From Dactylosporangium fulvum (lineage in GTDB: Bacteria; Actinomycetota; Actinomycetes; Mycobacteriales; Micromonosporaceae), in contig NZ_CP073720.1 of assembly GCF_025137375.1 (NCBI RefSeq), forward strand, positions 1,326,501 to 1,390,500: 64,000 nt of DNA. Direction: 5' to 3'. Position numbers and translations under genes: made by a program. The notes beneath the pieces were generated by a model. The model searched no databases, was not told the DNA's origin, and saw nothing but the letters and a program-made list of their open reading frames with translations. Each line of letters starts with the position of its first letter. The stretch's first letter is position 1. This document shows, one piece after another, positions 8,033 through 18,452 of the stretch.

Positions 8033-8526
8033 TGAACAGCGTGGAGATCCGGCGCTTTGTGGACACCGACTGGCCAGGACTGTGGGACGTGTGGCACGAG
8101 ACGGTCGCGGCCGGTGAGAGTTACGACAACGACCCGGACTCCACCGAGGCCGACGCGTGGGCGCATTGGCTGCTCGCCCCGCCGTTCGAGATCTGGGTGG
8201 CGGTCGAGGACGGCGAGGTGCTCGGCACGTACAAGGTCGGGCCCAACAAGGGCAAGCTCGGCGCGCATGTCGCCAACGCGAGCTTCATGGTCTCGACCCG
8301 GGCGCGCGGCCGCGGCCTCGGACGCACGCTGGGCGAGCACTGCCTCGACCGGGCTCGCGAGCTGGGCTACACGGCGATGCAGTTCAATGCCGTGGTGTCG
8401 ACCAACACCGTCGCCGTGCGGCTGTGGCGCTCATTGGGGTTCATCATCGTCGGCACCATCCCCGACGGCTTCCAGAGCACGAAGCACGGGTTGGTCGACT
8501 TTCATATCATGCATCGGTACCTGTAA
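8032..8526 (+). CDS. GNAT-family N-acetyltransferase
   Basis: The 164-residue protein has the GNAT fold. The acetyl-CoA binding motif A appears as STRARGRGLGRTLGEH (about residues 86-101, the R-x-x-G-x-G/A loop). It is followed by the motif B region with AVRLWRSLGF near 125-134. The substrate is not predictable. ATG 8032 starts directly at the inverted repeat, leaving almost no leader. Confidence 0.9.
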   Translation: MNSVEIRRFVDTDWPGLWDVWHETVAAGESYDNDPDSTEADAWAHWLLAPPFEIWVAVEDGEVLGTYKVGPNKGKLGAHVANASFMVSTRARGRGLGRTLGEHCLDRARELGYTAMQFNAVVSTNTVAVRLWRSLGFIIVGTIPDGFQSTKHGLVDFHIMHRYL

Positions 8527-8616
8527 AGCTGTTGAACGCGCGGCGGGTAACCCTCTAGGGGCGTCTTCCCTGGTACAGGTTGTGACCTTCATCTTGCATT
8601 CTGTACCAATATTTCG

Positions 8617-10221
<1,605 letters not shown>

Positions 10222-10266
10222 GAAAGCCGCGGGTTTTTGTCGTACCCGTGTGGTGAGGTGGTGGGC

Positions 10267-10626
10267 ATGATTGTGGCCGGCCCGCCGGGCTTCGAGGAAC
10301 TGCTCGAGGAGCATTGTCCCGACATCAGCGCCCTGACCCGCCACCTGCGCGACGTCATCCTGGCCGCCCGCCCCGAGCTCGCTCAGCGCGTCTACCGCGG
10401 CTGGCACGGCCTCGGCTTCCACCACCCCGAGCGCGGCTACGTGGCCGCCGTCTTCCCCGGCACCGACGCCGTGCAGGTGGGTTTCGAGCACGGCGCCGAC
10501 CTCCCCGACCCGCACGGCCTGCTCCAGGGCACCGGCAAACGCCTCCGCTACCTGCGCTTCACCCCTGGTGCCTCCGCCCCGACCGACGAGCACCTGGTCG
10601 AATACCTCGACCTGGCCATCTCGTAG
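10267..10626 (+). CDS. DUF1801-family protein
   Basis: The 119-residue protein matches the small DUF1801/YdhG-like family: a helix ending in RPELAQRVYRGWHGLGF, then a YVAAVFPGTDAVQVGFEHG strand pair and KRLRYLRF. The biochemical role of the family is unclear. ATG 10267 has GGTGAGGTGGTGG just upstream; GTG 10261 in the same frame is possible. It lies 45 bp after the kinase gene on the same strand and may be cotranscribed. Confidence 0.8.
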   Translation: MIVAGPPGFEELLEEHCPDISALTRHLRDVILAARPELAQRVYRGWHGLGFHHPERGYVAAVFPGTDAVQVGFEHGADLPDPHGLLQGTGKRLRYLRFTPGASAPTDEHLVEYLDLAIS

Positions 10627-10650
10627 CCCGCCCCCTCCGTGGCGTCATGC

Positions 10651-11412
10651 CTACCGAGCGTCCGTGGCCACCGGCAGGGCGTCCGAGCGCAGGGCCTGGC
10701 CGTCCTCGGTCACCACGGCGCTCTCGTGGCCCTCGAGGGTGGCCAGCCAGTCGATGCCCGGCAGGCCCATGGCCAGGGCCGCCGTGGCGTAGGCGTCCGC
10801 CGTGCCGAGGTCCGGGCCGACGACCGTCACCGAGCGCAGCGCCGTCGCGGGCTTGCCGGTGAACGGGTTCAGGACGTGGGGGCCGCGCTCGTAGGTGCCC
10901 GAGGTCGCCACCGCCCGGTCGGTGATCTCCAGCACCCATGCCACCGACAGGGCCTCCCAGGGGTGGCGGATGCCGATCCGCCAGCGTTCGCGGCCGCTGG
11001 GAGCGCCGCGGACGAAGAGGTCGCCACCGGCGTTGAGGCAGTGGTTGGCGGAGCCGTCGGCGAGCAGCCGGTCGCAGGCCCGCTGGACCGCCCACCCCTT
11101 GACGTAGCCCGACGGGTCCAGTGTGCCGCCCGCGTTCACGTCGAAGTATCCGTTCGTCTCCCGCCACAGCTCGGCGCACCGGTCGAGGACCTCGCCGACG
11201 ACCGGTGAGCAGTCGGAGCGGCGCAGATCGCCCCGGCCGAGACGGCTGATCTCGCTCTCCGGCTTGTACGTGCTGAAGATCGTGTCCACCACTCGGAGCC
11301 AGTCGAACACACCGTCGGCGAGCCGCTCCAACTCCGGCAACGGCAGGTCGTCGGACAGGTCGAGGCTCACCGCCATGCCCATCACGTGCTCGACGCGGAC
11401 CAGGTGCGCCAT
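10651..11412 (-). CDS. apbE: FAD:protein FMN transferase (ApbE)
   Basis: The 253-residue protein carries ApbE landmarks: FSTYKPESEISRL near the N-terminus, LDPSGYVKGWAVQ, HCLNAGGDLFVRG, TSGTYERG and TADAYATAALAMG, the last carrying the metal-binding Asp. ApbE enzymes attach FMN covalently to a Thr/Ser of acceptor proteins. The FMN-binding protein encoded 2 bp upstream is the obvious acceptor. No lipoprotein signal is visible, so this form is probably cytoplasmic or exported by another route. It is the last gene of a three-gene operon. Confidence 0.93.
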   Translation of the reverse strand: MAHLVRVEHVMGMAVSLDLSDDLPLPELERLADGVFDWLRVVDTIFSTYKPESEISRLGRGDLRRSDCSPVVGEVLDRCAELWRETNGYFDVNAGGTLDPSGYVKGWAVQRACDRLLADGSANHCLNAGGDLFVRGAPSGRERWRIGIRHPWEALSVAWVLEITDRAVATSGTYERGPHVLNPFTGKPATALRSVTVVGPDLGTADAYATAALAMGLPGIDWLATLEGHESAVVTEDGQALRSDALPVATDAR

Positions 11413-11414
11413 GG

Positions 11415-11999
11415 CTACGACTGGTACGCGCGGTCGATCGCGGACTGGAGCGACAGCTTGTATCCGGAGCTGGTGTAGGTGGCGCCGGAGACGGAGTCGA
11501 TGTCCGCGTTCTGTGCCGCGAGGGCCTCGGCGCGCAGCTTCGGCAGCGCACTGTTGTTGATCTGCACCGACCGGGAGTGGTCACTGGGCGAGTCGAGCAC
11601 CTTGATGTCGGTGATCTTGCCGCCGGAGACGACGATCGACAGCTCGACGTTGCCGTACTCGACGTAGACGGCGTTGCCCTTGAACGTGCCGTCCTTCATC
11701 GTCGTGCGCGGCGGCTTGGGCGCGGCCGTCGTCGGCTTCGGCTGGCCGGGCGCGGTCGTCTTCCCGGTCGTCGGCGCCGTGGTCGTGCCGGTCGACGCGC
11801 CGGGCATGCCGGAGGCGACGGGCTGCGGGGCGGCGGAGGAGTCCGGGGGAGCGGAGCCGCTCGGCGTCACGCCCGGTGGCGGCTCGTTGGCGGCCGGCTT
11901 CATCGCCTGATCGGACGGGCTGCTGAAGCCCGCCTTGGCGCCGACCAGCAGGATCGTGCCCGCTGCCGTGCCCATCAGGGCGATCATCGCGCGTCGCAC
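11415..11999 (-). CDS. Secreted or anchored FMN-binding domain protein
   Basis: The 194-residue protein starts with an uncleaved or signal helix (about residues 5-22). A Pro/Thr/Ala-rich linker (about 30-95) follows, then an FMN_bind domain. Near the end (171-177) is SGATYTS, matching the S-G-A-T-x-x-S/T motif flavinylated by ApbE in NqrC/RnfG-type domains. It is therefore likely a covalent flavoprotein outside the membrane, passing electrons from the ferric-reductase-like protein encoded upstream. GTG 11999 is chosen because GAGAGAG precedes it and it lies just after the upstream stop. Confidence 0.88.
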   Translation of the reverse strand: MRRAMIALMGTAAGTILLVGAKAGFSSPSDQAMKPAANEPPPGVTPSGSAPPDSSAAPQPVASGMPGASTGTTTAPTTGKTTAPGQPKPTTAAPKPPRTTMKDGTFKGNAVYVEYGNVELSIVVSGGKITDIKVLDSPSDHSRSVQINNSALPKLRAEALAAQNADIDSVSGATYTSSGYKLSLQSAIDRAYQS

Positions 12000-12015
12000 C
12001 GCAGTACCAACTCTC

Positions 12016-13395
12016 TCAGAACTCGAAGGGGTCCAGGTGGATCTGCCGGCGGGGCACCCGCAGGCGGCGCAGCACCTTGAGCGACTGTTCGACCAGGCCG
12101 TCGGGCCCGCACAGGTACACGTCGCGCTCGGTGATGTCGGGGACGAGCTCGCGCATGCCGCCCGGCGTGAACAGGCGGCGCGGGCCGGGATCACGCCGGT
12201 CGCCGACGACGAACCACAGGTCGGCGTGGCGCAGCTCGGCCAGGTGCTCCAGCTCGTGCCGCAGGTGGAGGTCGTGCACGGCGCTGGCCCGGTAGATCAC
12301 CACCGCGCCCGCCGGCAGCTCCTCCAGCAGCGCGCGGATCGGGGCGATGCCGCTGCCCGCCGCGATGAGGACGGCGCGCGACTTGACCCGGCGGCTGGCG
12401 GTGAAGTCGCCCCAGGGGCCCTCGACGAAGATCCGCACGCCGGGCCGCAGCCGGCGCAACTGCTGGGTGTGGCTGCCGACGGTCTTGACGGTGAGCCGCA
12501 GCCAGCGGCCGTTGGGTGCGGCCGACAGCGAGAACGGGTGTGCCTGCCACCAGTACCCATGGGCGAGGAACCGCCAGCGGAAGAACTGCCCGGCCCGGGC
12601 GTCGAGGTCGTCCAGCCGCTGCCCGGTGATGTAGATCGACACCATGTCGGGGCCCTCGGTCACCACGTCGGCGACCTGCAGTCGGTGGCGCAGGTTGAGC
12701 CGGAGCGGCGCGACGATCCGGCCCCACACCACGGCGGCCACGGCAACCGCGTAGAAGACGATCCAGACGGTTCGGCCGAAGCCCGGTCTGAAGAGCTCCT
12801 GCCCGTTGGAGAACTGATGCGCGAAGCCCAGCAGCAGCGCGAGGTAGGCGGTCAGATGCAGGAAATACCACAACTCATACGGCAGGGCGCGGCGCAGCCC
12901 GCGGATGCTCAGCAGACCGATGCAGACGAGCATGCCGGTGGCGAGGAAGGCGGTGACCATGTCCTCGTACTCGGTCAGGATCGTGCCCAGCTCGCTGATG
13001 AACCCGACGCGGTCGGCATAGGAGTAACCGACCGTGATCAGCGCCGCGTGCGTCAGGATCATGACGAGCACGGCGCCGCCGAGCTCCCGGTGCCACAGGC
13101 CCAGGTGGCGCGCGCCGATCCACCGCTCGAGGAAGTCCACCCGGCTCATCAGGACGACCTGGATGAGCAGCAGATAACCGGCGACGAGCCCGGTCACCCG
13201 CCCGGCCGACTGGAACAGGTCGGCGGCGGTGTCGATCGAACCGGTCTCGGTCCCCAGCCACCACGGCAGCAGGGCGACGGCCAGGCCGCTCCAGAAAAGG
13301 GTGCGGAGCAGGAACCGTCCGGAGCTGTTGTGCTCCACGGGCCGCGCGGCCGGTGCCGCGAGCTGGCTGGCGGGGCGCTGCCGAGGGACGGTCAT
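12016..13395 (-). CDS. Ferric-reductase-like membrane flavoprotein
   Basis: The roughly 459-residue protein has a six-helix ferric-reductase-like membrane domain (about residues 35-235), with candidate haem histidines in LWHREL, LTHAAL and FLHLTAY. A ferredoxin-reductase-type FAD domain follows (HPFSLSAAPNG). The NAD(P)-binding domain has IAAGSGIAPIRALL and VYLCGPDGLVEQSL. It would move electrons from NAD(P)H across the membrane. The FMN-binding protein and ApbE follow immediately. ATG 13437 is an alternative start 14 codons upstream; neither start has a strong ribosome binding site. Confidence 0.9.
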   Translation of the reverse strand: MTVPRQRPASQLAAPAARPVEHNSSGRFLLRTLFWSGLAVALLPWWLGTETGSIDTAADLFQSAGRVTGLVAGYLLLIQVVLMSRVDFLERWIGARHLGLWHRELGGAVLVMILTHAALITVGYSYADRVGFISELGTILTEYEDMVTAFLATGMLVCIGLLSIRGLRRALPYELWYFLHLTAYLALLLGFAHQFSNGQELFRPGFGRTVWIVFYAVAVAAVVWGRIVAPLRLNLRHRLQVADVVTEGPDMVSIYITGQRLDDLDARAGQFFRWRFLAHGYWWQAHPFSLSAAPNGRWLRLTVKTVGSHTQQLRRLRPGVRIFVEGPWGDFTASRRVKSRAVLIAAGSGIAPIRALLEELPAGAVVIYRASAVHDLHLRHELEHLAELRHADLWFVVGDRRDPGPRRLFTPGGMRELVPDITERDVYLCGPDGLVEQSLKVLRRLRVPRRQIHLDPFEF

Positions 13396-13573
13396 GGTCG
13401 ACTCTGCATACAGAGGTGCATGTGGTTCCACTGCCATGGTGATATCAGGGCCCGCGGGCCGCCGGCCACGGGCTTAATCCGGTTTTCAACTTGCCCACAA
13501 GCTGAGGGCGGGCGGACATGGTCGCATGCCGGTCCGACAGTTTCCGTCCGGCTGTCCGGCCCGCCCGCTGGCC

Positions 13574-13579
13574 TAGACT
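13574..13579 (+). promoter_or_regulatory. -10 element TAGACT of a leaderless transcript
   Basis: TAGACT ends 6 nt before ATG 13586 and no ribosome binding site is present, so transcription probably begins at the start codon. Confidence 0.55.
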
Positions 13580-13585
13580 GTCGCG

Positions 13586-14116
13586 ATGCAGCGCTTGTGG
13601 CGAATTGTCCTGGTGTCGGCGGTTGTGCTCGTCGGCGCCACGGCGACCGTGCTGGGCGTCCTGTACTCCGTCGGGGTGTTCGCCGAGCAGGGCCGGTTCA
13701 AGGCTGTCCCCGGCTGCGCGGTGCTCGACGCCACGACGGTCGCGCCGGTGCTGCCGAGTGCCCAGCTCGAGGCGTCGGGGGAGAACTGCACGGCCACCGA
13801 CGGTGCGACGCAGATCAACGTCGGGTTCACCGTCGTGTCCAAGCAGGGCCGGGTGGGCGGGCCGGAGCTGGCGTCGCGGTCCCTCGACGCGATCGCGGTC
13901 ACCGGCGGCGGCACCGAGCGCCTGCAGGGCGTCGGTGACCAGGCGATCCGGCAGCGGACGGAGGCGATCGGCCGGCCGCAGATCATCACGATGCGGGTGA
14001 GCAACCTGATCGTGGTCGTGTCGGTGGCGAACCTGAACGGCGGCGACCTTCCGGCGGCTGTGGACGACGGTCTGGTGCAGGTCGCGAGGGCTCTGGCGGT
14101 CCGGCTGGCGGGCTAG
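13586..14116 (+). CDS. Membrane-anchored protein of unknown function
   Basis: The 176-residue protein has an N-terminal helix (about residues 6-30), probably an uncleaved anchor. An extracytoplasmic domain follows with two cysteines (about 44 and 68) that may form a disulfide. The C-terminal half has alternating strands (RVSNLIVVVSVANLNGG). I recognise no family; the architecture resembles actinobacterial anchored proteins of the DUF3558 kind but that is not shown. Confidence 0.75.
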   Translation: MQRLWRIVLVSAVVLVGATATVLGVLYSVGVFAEQGRFKAVPGCAVLDATTVAPVLPSAQLEASGENCTATDGATQINVGFTVVSKQGRVGGPELASRSLDAIAVTGGGTERLQGVGDQAIRQRTEAIGRPQIITMRVSNLIVVVSVANLNGGDLPAAVDDGLVQVARALAVRLAG

Positions 14117-14241
14117 GATTTCGCGCCTTCTGAACGAAGTCGCATTTCGGGGAAATCCGCTCCAAGGCCGCAGTTGCCCGCAGGCGCGGGGCGCGCGAGA
14201 CCGGCACCGGCCGCGGTGGGGTGAAGGCCGGCAGCGACCGG

Positions 14242-14718
14242 CTACGGGAGCTGGCGCAGGAAGCGGCCGGCGGCGTCCGAACGGTCCCGGTAGCCCAGTG
14301 CCCGGTAGAACGCGTGGGCGCCCTCCCGGCTGCGCAGGCTGGTCACCTCGACGCTCGAGCAGCCACGCATGAGCCCGAACGTCTCGGCCGCCGCGACGAG
14401 GCTGGTGCCGATGCCCCGACCGCGTGCCGACTCCGACACGGCGAGGGCGACGATGCGCAGCCAGGCGCCGTCCTTCTCGAAGGACGGGATGATGTGCGCG
14501 GCGACGACGCCCAGCAGGCGGCCTCGCTCGTCCCAGACGAACGAGGCGCCGTCGGGGTGCTCCACCCAGCGCTGCAACCGCTCCGCGATGTTGGTCTCAG
14601 CTTGCGGGTAACCGAGCCGTTCCAGCAGCTCCGCCACCTGCTCCGTGTCGTCGGCGGCCAGGCGCCGGACCCCACGGGCGACCTGCATCCGGTAGCTGTG
14701 CAGCACGTCAGCGCTCAT
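14242..14718 (-). CDS. GNAT-family N-acetyltransferase
   Basis: The 158-residue protein has the GNAT motif A as ALAVSESARGRGIGTSLV and a later HAFYRALGYRDRS typical of the C-terminal motif. The substrate is unknown. ATG 14718 is preferred over ATG 14772: the conserved domain begins just after it, and TACCCT at 14727-14732 (minus strand) would give a leaderless transcript. About 125 bp lie between this gene and the convergent anchored-protein gene. Confidence 0.88.
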   Translation of the reverse strand: MSADVLHSYRMQVARGVRRLAADDTEQVAELLERLGYPQAETNIAERLQRWVEHPDGASFVWDERGRLLGVVAAHIIPSFEKDGAWLRIVALAVSESARGRGIGTSLVAAAETFGLMRGCSSVEVTSLRSREGAHAFYRALGYRDRSDAAGRFLRQLP

Positions 14719-14862
14719 AGTGAGCAAGGGTAGAACCGGGTGGTCGATCTGCGCCCGCCGAAAAGCAGTCATTCACGTTCACCGGTGCACATGCGAACGT
14801 TCCTGCCTCTTGACTGTGTGTCCGCCCGGCCTATGATTCGCACCCGCATCTGCACGTGCGAT

Positions 14863-15543
14863 TCAGATGGCGCACGAGTCGTCGTCGCACGAGCCGGCGT
14901 CGGGCGAGCCGAGCACGGTCAGCGACGACTGCTGCAGCGCCTGCTGGAAGACCTCCAGCGGCTGGGCGCCGGAGACACCGAGCCTGCGGTCGAAGACGAA
15001 GAACGGCACGCCCGTGATCCCGTACGCCCGGGCGGTCGTGATGTCCTCCTGCACCGCGTCGGCGTAGGCACCCTCGGCGAGTGCCTGCTTGGCCGCCACC
15101 TCGTCGAGCCCGACCTCGCCGGCCAGGCCGGCCAGCACCGCCTGGTCGCCGACGTCGCCACCCTCCGTGAAGTACGACCGCATCAGCCGTTCCTTCAGCT
15201 CGCCCTGCTTCCCGTGGGCCTTGGCGAAGTGCAGCAGCCGGTGTGCGTCGAGCGTGTTGGCTGTGCGGACGCGGTCGAAGTCGTACGCGAGGCCCTCCTC
15301 GGCGGCGATCCGTGTCACGTGCGCGAACATCTCCCGCACCTGCGTGGGCGACAGGCCCTTGCGCACGGCGAGGGACTCGGCGACCGGCCGCGGGTCGCCG
15401 ACCGGGGTCGACGGGTCGAGCTGGAAGCTGCGCCACTCCACGGTCACCTCGCCGGTGAAGTCGGAGAGGGCCCGCTCCAGGCGCCGCTTGCCGATGTAGC
15501 ACCAGGGGCAGACGATGTCCGACCACACCTCGACCTGGATCAT
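14863..15543 (-). CDS. DsbA-family oxidoreductase (FrnE-like)
   Basis: The 226-residue protein begins with a strand and CPWC at residues 12-15, followed by the helical insertion of the FrnE/DsbA type. The cis-proline loop reads TGVPFFVF near 170. It lacks a signal peptide, as expected for cytoplasmic FrnE-like disulfide isomerases or polyketide-modifying relatives. The C-terminus ends in CDDDSCAI, an extra cysteine pair. ATG 15543 has GGGAGCG upstream; an in-frame start further upstream adds only ten poorly conserved residues. Confidence 0.9.
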   Translation of the reverse strand: MIQVEVWSDIVCPWCYIGKRRLERALSDFTGEVTVEWRSFQLDPSTPVGDPRPVAESLAVRKGLSPTQVREMFAHVTRIAAEEGLAYDFDRVRTANTLDAHRLLHFAKAHGKQGELKERLMRSYFTEGGDVGDQAVLAGLAGEVGLDEVAAKQALAEGAYADAVQEDITTARAYGITGVPFFVFDRRLGVSGAQPLEVFQQALQQSSLTVLGSPDAGSCDDDSCAI

Positions 15544-15560
15544 GTGCGCGCTCCCTACTC

Positions 15561-15578
15561 GTTGATGCTTCAACTATA
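15561..15578 (-). promoter_or_regulatory. Palindrome overlapping the -10 of the FrnE-like gene
   Basis: GTTGATGCTTCAAC (15561-15574) is a 5+5 palindrome. It overlaps the -10 TATAGT read on the minus strand (15573-15578). A repressor bound here would block the promoter. Confidence 0.45.
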
Positions 15579-15625
15579 GCGCGCGATGGCCGGAGGGAGC
15601 GGTGCACCGCCCCCTCCGGTCCCGT

Positions 15626-16840
15626 TCACCAGTCGGAGTTGGCTCCTCCGGTACCGAGGATCACCTGGTCGAACGTGTTGCCGTCGTTGTCGTCGGTGTA
15701 GACGACGCTGAGTTCGCCCCAGTTCGACACCGCGACGGCGATCTGCTCCTGCCGGCCCGTCGTCACCTGACTCAGGATCTGTGCGGGGAGGCGGCCGGTG
15801 CCCGTACCGTCGGCGTTGAAGCCGCGGACCCAGACGTCCGGATCGGCGCCGGCGACCGACCAGCCGACGACCGAGTTCGTCTGGCCGTCGATGCCGATGA
15901 CCGGGTCGGCGCCCCCGTTCGCGACGAGCGCCTCAGCGCTGCGGGCCACGGCGCCGGCCCCGAACGACCGGGTCCATACGCCGGCGGTCCCGGTGTGGTC
16001 GGACTCCCAGGCGACCGCGAAGTCGCCGTTGAAGGTCGCCGCGATCGCCGGGTGCCGCTGCTGGCCGTCGCCGAGGCTGTTCGCGGTGCGGCGGGACAGC
16101 GTGACGGCCCCGTTGGCCTTGGCGAGGCCGACCAGCCCGATGTTGTAGAAGCCGTTGCCGTCGCCGTCCTCGTCCCACACGACCAGCGCGTCGCCGGACG
16201 CCGAGACCGCCACGTCCGGCCGGTGGTGCTGGCCGGTCGTCTGGCTGGCGAAAACCTCGTACGCCTTCGTGGCCGCGGCGGTGTAGCCGGCGGCCTTGAC
16301 CCTGTACGTCGTGCCCTGCACGTCCTCCCAGACGACGGTGAACGCGGGCGCCGCCGTCGACGGAGCGCCGTCCGGGTCGACCGCCACCTTCGGCAGGATC
16401 TGGTCGCCGGCGGTGTCGGCGTTGGCACGGCCCGACGCGAGCACGGAGCCGGCCGGCGAGACCACGCGGTACTGGATGTTGAACACCCCGTTGCCGTCCG
16501 CGTCCTCGGCCCAGACCACAACCGCGTTGCCCTTGTCGTCGAGGCCGACGTCGGGGCTGATGTGCTTCCAGTTGGTACCGCTGGTGCCGCCGGCCGACAG
16601 TTTCAGCTCGTACGTGGCCGTGCCGTTGGTGAACAGGCGCAGCCAGACGTCGGAGTGGTTGTTGTTCGCCGGGTCGGTGCTGTCCCGGTCGTCCTCCCAC
16701 ACGACGGCGACATGGCCGTTGCGGTTCGCGGCGATCGCGGGCACGTCCTGGTCGCCGGTCGCGACGCTGTTCGCGGTCGTCCACGTCATCGACGTGGCGG
16801 CGAGTGCCGCGGCGATCGCGGCGGTGGTGAAGGCAGCCAT
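15626..16840 (-). CDS. Secreted propeller-like repeat protein
   Basis: The 404-residue protein has an alanine-rich hydrophobic N-terminus suggesting export. The rest is built of repeats of about 50-60 residues, each with V-x-W-x-D/E and often DGNG (VVWEDD, VVWAEDADGNG, VVWDEDGDGNG, VAWESDHTG). This periodicity suggests a beta-propeller with acidic, possibly calcium-binding, loops. No catalytic motif is evident. It starts 14 nt after the PhoD gene ends, with the AGGAGG-like site in that gap, so the two are probably cotranscribed and exported together. Confidence 0.75.
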   Translation of the reverse strand: MAAFTTAAIAAALAATSMTWTTANSVATGDQDVPAIAANRNGHVAVVWEDDRDSTDPANNNHSDVWLRLFTNGTATYELKLSAGGTSGTNWKHISPDVGLDDKGNAVVVWAEDADGNGVFNIQYRVVSPAGSVLASGRANADTAGDQILPKVAVDPDGAPSTAAPAFTVVWEDVQGTTYRVKAAGYTAAATKAYEVFASQTTGQHHRPDVAVSASGDALVVWDEDGDGNGFYNIGLVGLAKANGAVTLSRRTANSLGDGQQRHPAIAATFNGDFAVAWESDHTGTAGVWTRSFGAGAVARSAEALVANGGADPVIGIDGQTNSVVGWSVAGADPDVWVRGFNADGTGTGRLPAQILSQVTTGRQEQIAVAVSNWGELSVVYTDDNDGNTFDQVILGTGGANSDW

Positions 16841-16854
16841 GTGCGCAGGTCCTC

Positions 16855-18378
16855 CTACAGCGCCTGAAGGCCGGGGCGGCCGTCGAGGATCGCGAACGAC
16901 TTGAGGGTGGTGGCCGCGGCGCCGTGCTCGGTGACCGACGCGAGACCGCGGAAGTCCGCGGTGATCTGCGCGCGGGTGATCCGGGTGCGGACGTAACCCC
17001 GGCGGTTCGAGTAGAACTTGATGTGCGGGTTCGTGGCGCCGTTGGGGATCGTCGTGGTCGCCGAACCGTTGCCGCCCGAGGTGATCGAGGTGCAGACCAG
17101 CTCGGTGCCGATCGTCGCCGAGCTCTGGTTGGCGTAGTCGGCCTTGAGGTCGTTGCCCCAGCTCGCGTGCACGTCACCGGTGAGGACCAGGGGGTTGCGC
17201 ACCCCGCGGTCGACGAAGCCCTGCTGGATACGGGACCTGGAGGCGCGGTAGCCGTCCCAGGCGTCCATGTTGCTCGCGCCGCCGGAGTCGTACTGGCGGG
17301 CGAAGAACACCTGCTGACCGATGATGTCCCAGTTGCTCAAGCGCTGGCCGAGCCCGTCGAGCAGCCAGTTTTCCTGCGCGGTGCCGGGCAGGCTGCGGCT
17401 GGCGAGGTCGGCGTCGGCGCAGACCTTCCAGCCGTCGCCGCAGGCCTGGTCGTTGCGGAACTGCCGGGTGTCGAGCATGTGGAACGTGGCCAGCTGGCCC
17501 CAGCGGACCCGGCGGTACAGCTGGATCGTGTTGCCGCTGTTCTTGTTGGCCGGCCGCAGTGGCATGTTCTCGTAGTACGCCTGGTAGGCCGCGGTGCGCC
17601 GGGCGGTCCACTGCGCCGTGGTCAGCGCCGGGCTGCTGTCGGCGCGCACCATGCCGGCGTAGTTGTTCTCGACCTCGTGGTCGTCCGGGACCACCAGCCA
17701 GGGCGCGACGGCGTGGGCCGCCTGGAGATCGGGGTCCGACTTGTACTGCGCGTAGCGTCGCCGGTAGTCGGCGAGCGAGACGATCTCGCTGCCGAGATGC
17801 TGCCGCACCCCGGACGAGCCCGCCCCGCCCTCGTAGATGTAGTCACCCAGGTGCAGGATCAGGTCGGGACGGTCGTCGGCCATCCGCCGGTACGCCGTGT
17901 AGTACCCCGACTCGAAGTGCGCGCACGAGGCGAACGCCATCGTGAAGTCGCGCCCGAGCGTGGTCACCGCCGGGGCGGTGCGGGTCCGGCCGACCGGCGA
18001 GATGTGGCCTTGCGCGCGGAACCGGTAGTAGTACTCGGCGTCCGGGTCGAGCCCGCCCGCCACGACGTGGACCGAGTGCGCCTCGGCGTAGCGGGCCGTC
18101 ACCGTGCCCGACGCGACCAGCGAGGCGAAGGTTTCGGTGGTCGAGACCTGCCAGTCGACGGCGACGTCGGCGGTGCCCATGCCGCCCTGCCCATCGGCGT
18201 TGAGCGGGGAAGGTGCCAGGCGGGTCCAGAGGACGACGCTGTCGGCGTCCGGGTCGCCGGAGGCGACACCGAGCTTGAAGGGGTAGGGCACGGCAGCCAG
18301 AGCGCTCTTGGAGACCGCGACGGCTCCGGCGGTGGCGAGCCCACCGAGGACGAATGTGCGGCGGCTGAGCCTGTTCAT
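16855..18378 (-). CDS. phoD: Alkaline phosphatase D (PhoD), Tat-exported
   Basis: The 507-residue protein begins with a twin-arginine signal (SRRTFVLGG at residues 5-13, then a hydrophobic core ending near ALAA). The PhoD phosphodiesterase/phosphatase domain shows FASCAHF, LHLGDYIYEG, VPDDHEVENN and LTGDVHASW, which carry the metal ligands. It would release phosphate from extracellular phosphodiesters and teichoic-type polymers using iron and calcium. The usual length for the family is about 500-560 residues. ATG 18378 follows GAGGGTGAG. The propeller-like gene follows in the same unit. Confidence 0.94.
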   Translation of the reverse strand: MNRLSRRTFVLGGLATAGAVAVSKSALAAVPYPFKLGVASGDPDADSVVLWTRLAPSPLNADGQGGMGTADVAVDWQVSTTETFASLVASGTVTARYAEAHSVHVVAGGLDPDAEYYYRFRAQGHISPVGRTRTAPAVTTLGRDFTMAFASCAHFESGYYTAYRRMADDRPDLILHLGDYIYEGGAGSSGVRQHLGSEIVSLADYRRRYAQYKSDPDLQAAHAVAPWLVVPDDHEVENNYAGMVRADSSPALTTAQWTARRTAAYQAYYENMPLRPANKNSGNTIQLYRRVRWGQLATFHMLDTRQFRNDQACGDGWKVCADADLASRSLPGTAQENWLLDGLGQRLSNWDIIGQQVFFARQYDSGGASNMDAWDGYRASRSRIQQGFVDRGVRNPLVLTGDVHASWGNDLKADYANQSSATIGTELVCTSITSGGNGSATTTIPNGATNPHIKFYSNRRGYVRTRITRAQITADFRGLASVTEHGAAATTLKSFAILDGRPGLQAL

Positions 18379-18452
18379 GGGCTCACCCTCGGGCTCGCCC
18401 ATGAACACCGTGTGTCCGCATGTTGTATAGATTGATACGAATACGTTTGGAC

